Source: Paracoccaceae bacterium | GTDB taxonomy: Bacteria; Pseudomonadota; Alphaproteobacteria; Rhodobacterales; Rhodobacteraceae | Assembly: GCA_029244725.1 (NCBI GenBank) | Contig: JAQWQJ010000133.1 | Coordinates: forward strand, 1-64,000 | Direction: 5' to 3' | Length of the DNA stretch: 64,000 nucleotides | Part shown: positions 22,698-31,220 of the stretch, piece after piece | How positions within the stretch are numbered: the stretch's first letter is position 1 | How the letters are laid out: each line of letters opens with the position of its first letter | The notes under the pieces: generated by a model | Told to the model about the DNA's origin: nothing | Database searches by the model: none | The model's input: the letters and a program-made list of their open reading frames with translations, nothing else | Made by a program: the position numbers and the translations under genes

Positions 22698-23965
22698 TGG
22701 CTGCCCCTTCCCGACAAAAACAACAGTACATTGTCTTTGGACTTGGTGTGGGGGCTGTGCTGGCATTGGGCATCGTCATTTTCGGCGTGCTCGCCCCAAA
22801 ATCCCCGGCAGCTCTGGCCATGCGCAATTCTAACGACGGGATTGATGTAAGCATTGTGGCGGATCGCACCTCTGCAGCCGCACCGGAGATGTCCTGGGTG
22901 ACCTCCAGCCGCGTGGAAATCGACCGGCTGTCTATCCTCGTGGACGATCTCACCAAAAGCATTGACGCCGGGCGCGAGCAAACAGCCGATCAGATTGCCG
23001 CCATGCGCCAGGAATATGATGACATGATCCTGCAGCAAGCGGACCGTATTGCCGAGTTGGAAACAACAGAACCGAGATCTGCGCCTACGCTTTCTACCAC
23101 TTCCAGAGAACGTGGAGCTACGGGCGGCATTTCCACACCGGACTATGCCTCTTTTGGTCAAGAATTCATCAGCCGAGAGCCGGTGCGTCGGGATGCCAGT
23201 GCGGACTTTGTGGCTCAGCAAACCGGATCTGGGACTACCCCCTCATCGCAGGGATCAGAACCGGCGCGTGAATTAGTGAGCTTTGGGCAAAGCTTCACCT
23301 TGGAAAAGCGGGCAGGGGAGGCCGAAGGCGATGCGCCCAACCGTCTCGGCAATTACATCCCCGCTGGCTCTTACGCCCCTGCCGTGGTTCTCTCCGGGGC
23401 CGATGCCGCCACCAATGTGGTTGATCGAGAAAACCCGACGCCGGTTCTGTTTCGGGTGACGGGGCCCGCAATCACGGCGGGTCGAACCGACGGGCCCGCC
23501 GGACGCATCAATATCGACGGCTGCACAGTTCAGGGCTCTGCCATTGGGGATCTGAGCTCCGAGCGAGTCAAAGTCCGGTTGCTCTCACTCACCTGCCTCA
23601 AACGTGGTGGCGAAGTCATCGAACAGAAAATCGCGGGCTATATGGTTGGTGCGGGCAAGGCGGGTGTGCGCGGTCGCGTGGTCAGCCGCGAAGGTCCACT
23701 GGTCACCAATGCGGCCATCGCCGGCGCCCTCAGTGGATTGGCGAATGCCGCTGAAATGGGTGGAGCCTCGGGTTCGGACGCCACCTCGATCGAAGACATC
23801 GCCCGTACCGCTGGCATCGCCGCCGGCACCGGCGGGGTGCAATCGGCGGCCAACACACTCTCGGAATATTACATCAATCGCGCCGAACAATATCAGCCGG
23901 TAATTTCGCTGAATGGCGGAACAAAGGTCGAGTTGGTGTTCATGGAAGGAATTTCCCTGCAATGA
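22697..23965 (+). CDS. traB: TraB, VirB10-like channel protein
   Basis: Predicted 422-residue scaffold spanning both membranes. One N-terminal helix (IVFGLGVGAVLALGIVIFGVL), a coiled-coil-like region (about 75-120, EIDRLSILVDDLTKSIDAGREQ...), a Ser/Pro/Gly linker and the C-terminal TraB/VirB10 beta-barrel domain (about 215-420) with YIPAGSYAPAVVLSGADAAT, RVTGPAITAG, GSAIGDLSSERVKVRLLSLTC and a final KVELVFMEGISL. Overlaps traV by 4 bases. Not to be confused with the Ti-type TraB-like gene at 49729. Confidence 0.93.
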   Translation: MAAPSRQKQQYIVFGLGVGAVLALGIVIFGVLAPKSPAALAMRNSNDGIDVSIVADRTSAAAPEMSWVTSSRVEIDRLSILVDDLTKSIDAGREQTADQIAAMRQEYDDMILQQADRIAELETTEPRSAPTLSTTSRERGATGGISTPDYASFGQEFISREPVRRDASADFVAQQTGSGTTPSSQGSEPARELVSFGQSFTLEKRAGEAEGDAPNRLGNYIPAGSYAPAVVLSGADAATNVVDRENPTPVLFRVTGPAITAGRTDGPAGRINIDGCTVQGSAIGDLSSERVKVRLLSLTCLKRGGEVIEQKIAGYMVGAGKAGVRGRVVSREGPLVTNAAIAGALSGLANAAEMGGASGSDATSIEDIARTAGIAAGTGGVQSAANTLSEYYINRAEQYQPVISLNGGTKVELVFMEGISLQ

Positions 23966-24357
23966 AACCCATCATAGTGATCGCGGGCCTCGCTGTCGCG
24001 GGCTGCTCGGCGACAAACACCGAACAAGACTTTCTCTGCAGCGCGCAGATCGGCTCGCCTTGTACATCGATTGCCCAGGCAGACGGGCAGGGAAGTGCCT
24101 CGGTCACGCCGGTTTCAGAAACGGTCGAAGACACAGCCCTGAAAAGCCTGTCTCAAGATCCGCTCGGGATCGGAAAGACCGCGGATCTCTACGTGGGCAT
24201 GCCGGATGGCGGTCATCCCTATGACACCAACCGCTACCGCCAGCCGGAGATTGTCGGGCGGCTTTGGATCGCGCCCTATCTGGATGACAACGCGCTGCTG
24301 CATGAATCGCGCTATGTGCATTTTGTGCTGCAAGACGCCCAGTGGGTGCAGCGCTGA
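23962..24357 (+). CDS. traV: TraV lipoprotein
   Basis: Predicted 131-residue outer-membrane lipoprotein, the VirB7 counterpart. Lipobox VAGC (Cys about 15) right after a short hydrophobic signal; conserved Cys pair in DFLCSAQIGSPCTS as in F-type TraV. C-terminal region GRLWIAPYLDDNALLHESRYVHFVL is a typical closing block. Its stop overlaps the traC start. Confidence 0.88.
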   Translation: MKPIIVIAGLAVAGCSATNTEQDFLCSAQIGSPCTSIAQADGQGSASVTPVSETVEDTALKSLSQDPLGIGKTADLYVGMPDGGHPYDTNRYRQPEIVGRLWIAPYLDDNALLHESRYVHFVLQDAQWVQR

Positions 24358-26855
24358 TGGGGATGTTCACAGACTTTTGGGGTTCGCTCTTTGGCGACGA
24401 GTCCTTGCGCGAGGCCGAGACACATATCCTCGAGCAGGCCGCGCTCGCTGATCTGCTGCCCTGGCGCGTCTATGATCCCGTGAAGCGTATCTATCACAAC
24501 GACAAAACCACCGGTTTCATTCTTGAGATTGCGCCGCAAATTGCGAGCGAGGAACTTGCAGGCAATTTGCATTCAGCACTTCTGACATCCATGCCCTCAG
24601 CCGCCGGGCTTCAAGTGATCAGTTGGTCCTCGCCTGAGATCAGCCGATCCCTGCATGCCTGGGCTCAGAAACGCGCTTCAGGTGGGGAACTCACAGAAGC
24701 CATGGCCAAGGGCCGCGTTGAGCATTTGAGCGGTCAACGCTTTGGCAATGATCATGCGATCAAGGCGATCCCGACAGATCGGCGGGTCTTCGTAACCGGT
24801 TGGATCGAAGGGGAGGCCAGCATGAGCAAGCTCGCCACGCTCGAAGAATACCGCCGCGCCATTCTGGGAGCTCTGAGCCTTCCACAGGGGTCAGGTCTGG
24901 AGCCGCCCGCCTTCCTGCAGCTCCTCGAAGAAATCCTGCACGCAGAGGTCTGGGGCGGGGCTTACGCCCCAAGCTACGACGATCAGGTGCCGCTGAATGC
25001 ACAAATCCCCGGCGCCAGTCTTCGGGTTTCGCCCGATCATATCCGCTTCGGGGGCGATCCGGTGGTCTCGGCCGGGGTCACTAGCGTCGCGCGGTTTCCG
25101 AAAGAATGGAGTGCCGCGCTTGGGATCACGCTTTTAGGTGAGCCCGAGAAAATCTCCGAACGCCCACACGGTCCGATTTTAACCTCCCTGACCGCAATTT
25201 CGATCCCCGCGCAAAAAGCAGCAAGTGAACTGCTCGCGCGGCGCGGCAAGCTCGAGCACAGCCGCAAAACCGGGTTTCATCGGTTTGTCAGTGACTTCGA
25301 GGGGAAGGCCAAAGAGTTTCAGACACTCTCCGAAGAGATCGAAGGCGGCGAGCGGCTCTTTCAGACGGTCATGACCGTCGTGGGCTATAGCAAGGGCCAG
25401 AGACAAGAGGCGCGCATCGCCACGTCCGAGCTAGCCAAGATCTATCGCCGCGTGGGCTTTGGCTTGCGCCAGGAAAAGTATCTGCAACTGGCGCTTCTCA
25501 TCAACGCCCTGCCACTTGGCTCGTCCGAGAAATACATGAAGACTTTCGCGAAACTGCAACGCATGCGGCTTCTAAAAGCGCGTGCGCTCACCTCCGTGGC
25601 ACCCTTCTCCGGTGAATGGAAAGGCAACAGTAATGGTCCCGGTATGCTTCTCTTGGGGCGCCAGGGGCAGATCTTCACCTGGTCCAACTTTCAAAGCGAA
25701 GGCAACTACAACGTTGCGGTAGTCGGCAAATCCGGGGCTGGCAAATCGGTCTTCATGCAAGAATTGATCACCTCGATCTACGCCAATGGCGGCCGCGCGC
25801 TTGTCATTGATGACGGCTATAGTTTCCAAACCACCTGCGAAATCCTCGGCGGGCGTCACGTCGCCTTTGACGGGGGACAGGAGTTACGCCTCAATCCGTT
25901 TTCCATGCTGCAAGCCGAAAAGATGCAGGAGGGGGCAGGGGGTACGCCCACGGATTATGCGTCCGAAGCCGTCGAACTCATCACCCGTGTTGTGGCCTCC
26001 ATGGCCGCCCTTGGGGCACAGCGCGAGGGCCGCGTCGAAGGGATCGAGGAAAAGGCCATCTCGGACGCGGTCTTCGCGGTCTGGAACGACAAAGGTCCCG
26101 CTGGCGAAATCACCGATGTTTACCTCAAACTCGAAGCCCGTGTCGCGACGGATCCAAGGCTTGTAGACGTCTGCACCAAGCTCAAGAGCTTCACTAGGCA
26201 TGGCGTCTACGGCAAATACTTTGAGGGGCAGGCGACTGTGGACGTGGAAAGCCCCTTTACTGTTGTCGAGCTTTCCAGCCTCAAAAGCCAGCCCGATCTC
26301 GAACAGGTTGTGCTGCAGATCATCATGTTTCTTGGCACCGAGTTGATGTTCAAAACAGACCGCTCGGTTCCCGTGGCAATCCTTATTGATGAGACTTGGG
26401 ACCTTCTTAAAGGTGCCGGCACCGCGAAGTTCATCGAAGGGGTGGTGCGGCGCGCGCGCAAATACACCGGCGCGCTCATCACCGGTACCCAATCGATTGA
26501 CGACTATTTTCAGAACCAGGCGGCAGAGGTTTGTCTGCAAAACTCCGACTGGACAGTGTTTCTGGCGCAAAACCCTGAAACCATCGATCGGCTGGAGCAA
26601 AACAAACGTCTGTCCATCCCGGCAGGCTTTGGCGCCAAGTTGAAATCCATCACCAGCGTGCCGGGGCAGTTTTCTGAAATGGCAGTGAAAGGCCCGGGCG
26701 GGTGGTTCTTTGGCCGGCTTATGCTCGATCCGTTTTCCCTGGCGGTCTTCTCCTCAAAAGGCGCCACAGTTGAACATCTCAACCGCCGTAGAGCCGCTGG
26801 CATGACCACTGTCGAGGCGCTCAAAGACATGGTGGCCAAAGGAGACGTCTCATGA
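24357..26855 (+). CDS. traC: TraC, T4SS ATPase (VirB4-like)
   Basis: Predicted 832-residue cytoplasmic/inner-membrane ATPase driving pilus assembly. Walker A GKSGAGKS at about residue 457 and Walker B VAILIDETWDLL near 675 with the following ARKYTGALITGTQSIDDY block are those of TraC/VirB4. The N-terminal domain (30-450) contains LLPWRVYDPVKRIYHNDKT. ATG at 24357 overlaps the traV stop; a further in-frame ATG two codons on is an alternative. 4-base overlap with trbI. Confidence 0.96.
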   Translation: MGMFTDFWGSLFGDESLREAETHILEQAALADLLPWRVYDPVKRIYHNDKTTGFILEIAPQIASEELAGNLHSALLTSMPSAAGLQVISWSSPEISRSLHAWAQKRASGGELTEAMAKGRVEHLSGQRFGNDHAIKAIPTDRRVFVTGWIEGEASMSKLATLEEYRRAILGALSLPQGSGLEPPAFLQLLEEILHAEVWGGAYAPSYDDQVPLNAQIPGASLRVSPDHIRFGGDPVVSAGVTSVARFPKEWSAALGITLLGEPEKISERPHGPILTSLTAISIPAQKAASELLARRGKLEHSRKTGFHRFVSDFEGKAKEFQTLSEEIEGGERLFQTVMTVVGYSKGQRQEARIATSELAKIYRRVGFGLRQEKYLQLALLINALPLGSSEKYMKTFAKLQRMRLLKARALTSVAPFSGEWKGNSNGPGMLLLGRQGQIFTWSNFQSEGNYNVAVVGKSGAGKSVFMQELITSIYANGGRALVIDDGYSFQTTCEILGGRHVAFDGGQELRLNPFSMLQAEKMQEGAGGTPTDYASEAVELITRVVASMAALGAQREGRVEGIEEKAISDAVFAVWNDKGPAGEITDVYLKLEARVATDPRLVDVCTKLKSFTRHGVYGKYFEGQATVDVESPFTVVELSSLKSQPDLEQVVLQIIMFLGTELMFKTDRSVPVAILIDETWDLLKGAGTAKFIEGVVRRARKYTGALITGTQSIDDYFQNQAAEVCLQNSDWTVFLAQNPETIDRLEQNKRLSIPAGFGAKLKSITSVPGQFSEMAVKGPGGWFFGRLMLDPFSLAVFSSKGATVEHLNRRRAAGMTTVEALKDMVAKGDVS

Positions 26856-27205
26856 GCTGGGCGACACGCGGGCTATGGGTTGTCATTGCGATCCTCGGGA
26901 TCGTCGCCCTTCAACTCGGTACGCTGAAACAGCTGGGCCATCTGGCTGGCCCGCACCAGACTCTCATCGTCGATGCAAAAGCCGTGGTGCGGATATTCAT
27001 TGAAGAGCGCGGTCAACATCTCAGCGAAGAGGCACTACGCGACGCGATCCGCGACTTCGACCGGCTGGTGATGGCCGAAGCCCAAGCCATCCACGCAGAG
27101 ACTGGTGCTCTTCTCATCAATGCCAATCACATTCTGGCCGGTGGCATCGAGATCAGCGACGCCTTTGCGGCCCGCGTCATTGCGCGATGGGACCAGATCC
27201 AATGA
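26852..27205 (+). CDS. trbI: TrbI, pilus-assembly accessory protein
   Basis: Predicted 117-residue bitopic protein: one N-terminal helix (GLWVVIAILGIVALQLGTL), then a periplasmic helical domain ending in GALLINANHILAGGIEISDAFAARVIARW. That closing block resembles F-type TrbI, where a similar stretch reads V-x-G-A-x-D-I-T. In F, TrbI affects pilus retraction. Position between traC and the signal peptidase agrees with the F operon. Confidence 0.75.
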   Translation: MSWATRGLWVVIAILGIVALQLGTLKQLGHLAGPHQTLIVDAKAVVRIFIEERGQHLSEEALRDAIRDFDRLVMAEAQAIHAETGALLINANHILAGGIEISDAFAARVIARWDQIQ

Positions 27206-27711
27206 CGGGCACGCGCAAGAAGATCACGGTTGGCCTTCTTGGAGCCTTCGTCCTGATCGGCTTTTATGCGCTGAGCGCAGGCAGGCTGGTGCTGAACGGC
27301 ACGAGATCTTTGCCGCACACCGGCTATCTCATGGTGAGTTGGCCTATCCTGCCTCTGCGCGGCAGCTATGTGGCTTTCCCATCCCCGCACGCGGTAGACG
27401 CGCGGTTTCAGGACTTTCCCTTCGTGAAACAAATCGTCGGTCTGCCCGGCGATATGATCATCTCATCTGACGCACAGGTCTGCGTGGCAGGGACATGTCG
27501 AACGCTTTTACCAAAACTGGCTGAGAAGGGACTGAAACCTCTATCCGAGGGTGTGGTGGAAGCAGATGAATTGGTTGTTTTCGGCGATGCTCCAGACTCG
27601 CTTGATAGTCGCTACGCGCTGATCGGCACCGTCGCGCGCTCTGACATTCTCGCCGTGGGCTACCCGGTCCCTATACCCCACTGGACGGAGTGGAACGCAT
27701 GGGCTCAATGA
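27202..27711 (+). CDS. Conjugative signal peptidase (TraF peptidase, S26)
   Basis: Predicted 169-residue membrane-anchored serine peptidase of the S26 (LepB/TraF) family that processes pilin or other secreted Tra proteins. The N-terminal membrane helix is followed by the catalytic Ser in GTRSLPHTGYLM and the catalytic Lys in FVKQIVGLPGD; the late SRYALIGTV block corresponds to the SxxxG box. ATG overlaps the trbI stop. The name TraF here is the RP4-type peptidase, different from F-type TraF at 32954. Confidence 0.9.
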   Translation: MTGTRKKITVGLLGAFVLIGFYALSAGRLVLNGTRSLPHTGYLMVSWPILPLRGSYVAFPSPHAVDARFQDFPFVKQIVGLPGDMIISSDAQVCVAGTCRTLLPKLAEKGLKPLSEGVVEADELVVFGDAPDSLDSRYALIGTVARSDILAVGYPVPIPHWTEWNAWAQ

Positions 27712-28355
27712 ACGTCGGAACGCCGGTTGCTTTTCTTTTCCTAGTCCTCATCGGAGCGGTATTCATCGCCCCAGGGTCAAGCCTCGCCAAGGATTACGGC
27801 ACCCATGGACCGGTCTGGGAGATCGCCGAACCGAACCTGCTTGAAGTGATCCAGGCGCGCCTGACAGCAATGGAAGACAGTGGCGAGCTCGAGGACATGC
27901 GTGACGAAATGCAAGAAACCACGCGCGCCTATGTGAACCGCCCGCGCCCCGTCCTGGGTCTGCTGCCCGCAGAACATGCACGCACATACGAAGTCGATCT
28001 CTCGATCACGCTTGAACGTGATCTGATGGATCATCGCGGCCAGGTCTTTGCCCGCGCGGGCACGCGGATCAATCCGCTCGATTACTCGCATTACAATCAG
28101 CGGATTGTGGTCTTTGACGGGGACGATCCGGATCAGGTGGCATTCGCTCTTTCGGAAGGCAATGAGCTCGACACGCTCCTGGTGCTCACCAAAGGGGCAC
28201 CGCTCGAGTTGATGCGCGCCCATGGACGGCGCTTCTACTTCGACCAGGACGCTCAGTTCACCGCGCGGTTTCAGATCACCCGTCTGCCATCGGTCATCAC
28301 CCGCGGCAATCGCGTGATGGTGGTCGAGGAAGTGCCCGTGGGAGACGCACGATGA
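27699..28355 (+). CDS. traW: TraW, pilus assembly protein
   Basis: Predicted 218-residue periplasmic protein with an N-terminal signal peptide (VAFLFLVLIGAVFIAPGSSLA). Diagnostic blocks: DYGTHGPVWEIAEPNLLEVIQARL at the mature N-terminus, RPRPVLGL, ARAGTRINPLDY, IVVFDGDDPDQVAFA and the closing ITRLPSVITRGNRVMVVEEVP. Start chosen at 27699 with GGAG 8 bases upstream; ATG at 27708, overlapping the peptidase stop, is possible. Works with TraU and TrbC. Confidence 0.92.
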   Translation: MGSMNVGTPVAFLFLVLIGAVFIAPGSSLAKDYGTHGPVWEIAEPNLLEVIQARLTAMEDSGELEDMRDEMQETTRAYVNRPRPVLGLLPAEHARTYEVDLSITLERDLMDHRGQVFARAGTRINPLDYSHYNQRIVVFDGDDPDQVAFALSEGNELDTLLVLTKGAPLELMRAHGRRFYFDQDAQFTARFQITRLPSVITRGNRVMVVEEVPVGDAR

Positions 28356-29335
28356 GATCCGTGATCCTCGCTCTTGTCTTTGCCTGTGCCCTTGTCGGTG
28401 CAGCGCAGGCCAAATGCAACGCAAAGTTCCTCAATCCGATCACCGAAATCTGCTGGGACTGCATCTTCCCGATTTCCATCGGCGCCATCAGTCTTGGCAC
28501 CAGTCGACCCGACACGCGCAATCAAGCCTTTCCCCTTTGCGCCTGCTGGGAAGGGCTCTTGCCCCGCATCGGTCTGTCGATCGGGCTTTGGGAACCGGCG
28601 CGTCTTGTCGATGTGGCCAATGAAGCGGGGTGTTTTGTCAATATGGGGTTCGATATGGACTTCCAGCTTCTCGCAAACGGCACCTCAACCGCCACGGCGT
28701 CAAACGGGGCAGACACCGGTTCTGCGTGGCAGGCGCATTACTATTATTTTCCGCTAATCTCCTGGCTCGGGACCATCATCGACGGGCTCTGTCTCGAAAC
28801 AACCGTCTTTGATGTGGCCTATATCAGCGAGATTGATCCGCTCTGGAATAATGTGGAGCTCAATAATCTTTTAAATCCCGAAGCCATCCTCTTTGCCAAT
28901 CCGATCGCCCAGGCGGCATGTGCTGCCGAATGCGTGGCCACCAGCTCCGGATCCCTCAGCATGGATGCGCTTTTCTGGTGCAATGGCTGTCAGGGGTCGA
29001 TCTATCCGATCGCGGGTGAGGTCAACAGCCACTATGGGGGGGTGATGGCAAGCCAATCTGTGGCTACACGTCTCACGGCCCGCATGCACCGCCTGCTACT
29101 GGCCCGCAAAACCGCCGCTGTTCCGACAGCCTGCAGCCCACGCATCGCGCCGATCATTCCCAAAAGCCAGTATCGGATGCAGATCACAAGGCCCGTTGCC
29201 AAGACGAGGGGACGATACGCGGGCGCCCCGATCGGGTCCTCCACCCAATACATCGATGCGGGCCGCGAGTTCCCGTTCAAAGGCGAAAGCTTTGGCTGGC
29301 TTATGTGGAGGAAAAGAAATTGCTGCGCACTCTGA
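28352..29335 (+). CDS. traU: TraU, DNA transfer/pilus protein
   Basis: Predicted 327-residue periplasmic, cysteine-rich protein needed for DNA transfer. Signal peptide to AQA; then KFLNPITEICWDCIFPISIGAI, the family opening with a Cys-x-x-Cys pair, FPLCACWEGLLPRIGLSIGLWEPARLVDV, the middle LCLETTVFDVAYISEIDPLWNN and the C-terminal YRMQITRPVA...PIGSSTQYIDAGREFPFKGE block. Coupled to traW (4-base overlap) and its end overlaps trbC. Its many cysteines suggest disulfide formation with help from the thioredoxin-like proteins encoded downstream. Confidence 0.95.
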   Translation: MRSVILALVFACALVGAAQAKCNAKFLNPITEICWDCIFPISIGAISLGTSRPDTRNQAFPLCACWEGLLPRIGLSIGLWEPARLVDVANEAGCFVNMGFDMDFQLLANGTSTATASNGADTGSAWQAHYYYFPLISWLGTIIDGLCLETTVFDVAYISEIDPLWNNVELNNLLNPEAILFANPIAQAACAAECVATSSGSLSMDALFWCNGCQGSIYPIAGEVNSHYGGVMASQSVATRLTARMHRLLLARKTAAVPTACSPRIAPIIPKSQYRMQITRPVAKTRGRYAGAPIGSSTQYIDAGREFPFKGESFGWLMWRKRNCCAL

Positions 29336-30057
29336 TCACAACCATGGCTCTTGCCCTGCTCACATCCGCCGCTTTTGCCGAGGAGCCGGTGCTACAATTC
29401 GCACCCGGCGCGCAGGGGTTTATCGAGCCGTCGATTCCGGACTTGCTCGATCGCTCAGAAAAGCTGGGCGAGGCCTGGTCGGAAGGTCTCGAAATCCAAG
29501 ATGCAGATGACTTCGGGCGCGGCTTTGACATGGAAGCCTTCCGTGACAAAGCGCTCGCAAATCTCCGCGTGCGGGAGATGCTTGGCATTGGGGAAGGGAC
29601 TTCTCAAGCTGCCGAGCAAAACGAGCGTTGGGGCTCCGACCGGATCTTTCTTCTGGCAAGTTTTTCCATGCCAGGACCCACTTTGAGGGCGATGATGGAA
29701 GAGGCTCAAACCTTCGGCGTGCCGATCGTGTTTCGCGGGTTTTTGGGCAATTCGGTGTTTGAGACCCAAGCGGCACTCGCAGAGACCTTTGGCGAAGACG
29801 CTGAGGCCGTGGGCTTCGGCATCGATCCGACGCTTTTCACGCGGTTTGGGGTTGAGACTATCCCGCAAGTCATCGTCACGGCCGAACCGCTCGAGGTTTG
29901 CGAGAGCTTTGGCTGTGAGAGCGATGTTGCACCGCTGCACGACCGCATCGCCGGCAACATCCCGCTGCGCGCCGCACTGGAAATTATTGCCGGTGGAGAC
30001 GGAGACGCTGCAGAGACCGCGCGGGATGCTCTGGATCGCGGCCGATGGGGGTCATGA
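29320..30057 (+). CDS. trbC: TrbC, type-F pilus assembly protein
   Basis: Predicted 245-residue periplasmic protein with signal peptide (TLITTMALALLTSAAFAEE). Family block: RIFLLASFSMPGPTLRAMMEEAQTFGVPIVFRGFLGNS followed by IDPTLFTRFGVETIPQVIVT, a thioredoxin-like fold without a Cys-x-x-Cys pair. Start set at TTG 29320 because GGAGG lies 8 bases upstream; a GTG five codons earlier is an alternative. Overlaps traU by 16 bases and the next gene by 4. Confidence 0.92.
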   Translation: MLRTLITTMALALLTSAAFAEEPVLQFAPGAQGFIEPSIPDLLDRSEKLGEAWSEGLEIQDADDFGRGFDMEAFRDKALANLRVREMLGIGEGTSQAAEQNERWGSDRIFLLASFSMPGPTLRAMMEEAQTFGVPIVFRGFLGNSVFETQAALAETFGEDAEAVGFGIDPTLFTRFGVETIPQVIVTAEPLEVCESFGCESDVAPLHDRIAGNIPLRAALEIIAGGDGDAAETARDALDRGRWGS

Positions 30058-31220
30058 TGAGGATCATTTGGTCCCTCTTCCTCCTTTGCCTCGGCAGCAC
30101 AGCCTTCGGTCAAACCCTTCAGGAGCGCGCGAGTACCCAGATCGAGACTTTGGGATCCATTACGCAATTCCTGAACGAGGAAGCGCTGGACGAGGTCGTG
30201 ATCCCGTTTGAGACGGCCACGCCTTTTGAAGCCAGTCTCGGGGCTGGGGATCTCGAGGATGCTGTGCTGGCCACAAGGATCGGAGACAGCACCGCAAGCC
30301 AGGCCTTCCGGGCCACCGTTGATAGCGCCACTGGCAGACCAGACGTCACCCCCTCAAGTGACGCCATAGGGCTGGCAAACCTAGCCGTTTCCGTTGGGGC
30401 TGACTCGGTCGCGGATCTCTTCACTGGAGAGAGCGGGTCTTGCAGCAATGCCTTTGACGGTCCCGTGATGTCGGGCACGCATACATGCTCTGCCCCACTG
30501 TCCCGGGATTTTCGCACCTGCCGCGAGACCAGACGTGTGTCTGTGAACCGCGAAGATCAGTGGCGCTGCTCTGAAGAAGACCCGGCCTATCGCAAGAGCT
30601 GCTCTCGGGAGATTGCCTGGCGCTGCACCGGCACCACGGGCGGAGACTGCCTCAAACAGGCGCTGCGGTTTTCCAGACCTGTGACCTGGAACGCCGCGGG
30701 CAATGCGGTGGCACTGGATTTTGCGGGCAGCGGCACGGGTGCCTGTGCGCTCCGCGAACATGAGGTTCAGATCGATATCGAGGACATCGCGAATATCACT
30801 AGCCTCAGCGTAGGCGACATGACCTATCAGGGTGTGGCGCAGCTGCGGGTGAACGGCCAGAACCTTTGGACCGAGGGCAGCGGCGGCGGCGCGAACCTCA
30901 CGGTCGCCGCACGTGATTGCGGTAAAAACTGTTCGGTCGAAGGGGTCTATGCCGGCAGCACCTGGATCGCTGATTGCGGAGAAGCGTCTCAGACCCGTAC
31001 GGCCAATCTGGAACTGGTCGGAGAATTCTCCCAAAGTGCGCCGGGACCTAACACATCTCTTGCGCTTGAACCCGTTAATGCCACGTCCGGGGTCCGCAGC
31101 AATCAAGTAACCGTCACGCTCATCACTGCCAACACAAGAGAGGTAGGTCCGTCCCTGAGTGTCAATGTAAGTGGCTCCTGCTGCTCAGCGTTTACAGCCG
31201 ATCTGGGGGCCACGTGTTAA
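30054..31220 (+). CDS. TraN N-terminal-half-like mating-pair protein
   Basis: Predicted 388-residue secreted cysteine-rich protein with its own signal peptide (MMRIIWSLFLLCLGSTAFGQ). It has paired cysteines in GSCSNAFDGPVMSGTHTCS, FRTCRETRRVSV, WRCSEEDPAYRKSC, IAWRCTGTTGGDC and a beta-rich C-terminal half; the C-x-x-x-R and W-x-C pattern is like the conserved part of F TraN, the outer-membrane mating-pair stabilisation protein. The next gene is a second TraN-like protein, so the function of one F TraN (about 600 residues) seems shared between two polypeptides. Coupled to trbC by ATGA. I recognise the overall type but not the exact family boundary. Confidence 0.7.
   Translation: MMRIIWSLFLLCLGSTAFGQTLQERASTQIETLGSITQFLNEEALDEVVIPFETATPFEASLGAGDLEDAVLATRIGDSTASQAFRATVDSATGRPDVTPSSDAIGLANLAVSVGADSVADLFTGESGSCSNAFDGPVMSGTHTCSAPLSRDFRTCRETRRVSVNREDQWRCSEEDPAYRKSCSREIAWRCTGTTGGDCLKQALRFSRPVTWNAAGNAVALDFAGSGTGACALREHEVQIDIEDIANITSLSVGDMTYQGVAQLRVNGQNLWTEGSGGGANLTVAARDCGKNCSVEGVYAGSTWIADCGEASQTRTANLELVGEFSQSAPGPNTSLALEPVNATSGVRSNQVTVTLITANTREVGPSLSVNVSGSCCSAFTADLGATC

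Noticed and set aside
30381-31106. A 241-codon minus-strand frame opposite the TraN-like gene
   Set aside because: Shadow of a coupled, signal-peptide-bearing gene within the tra operon.
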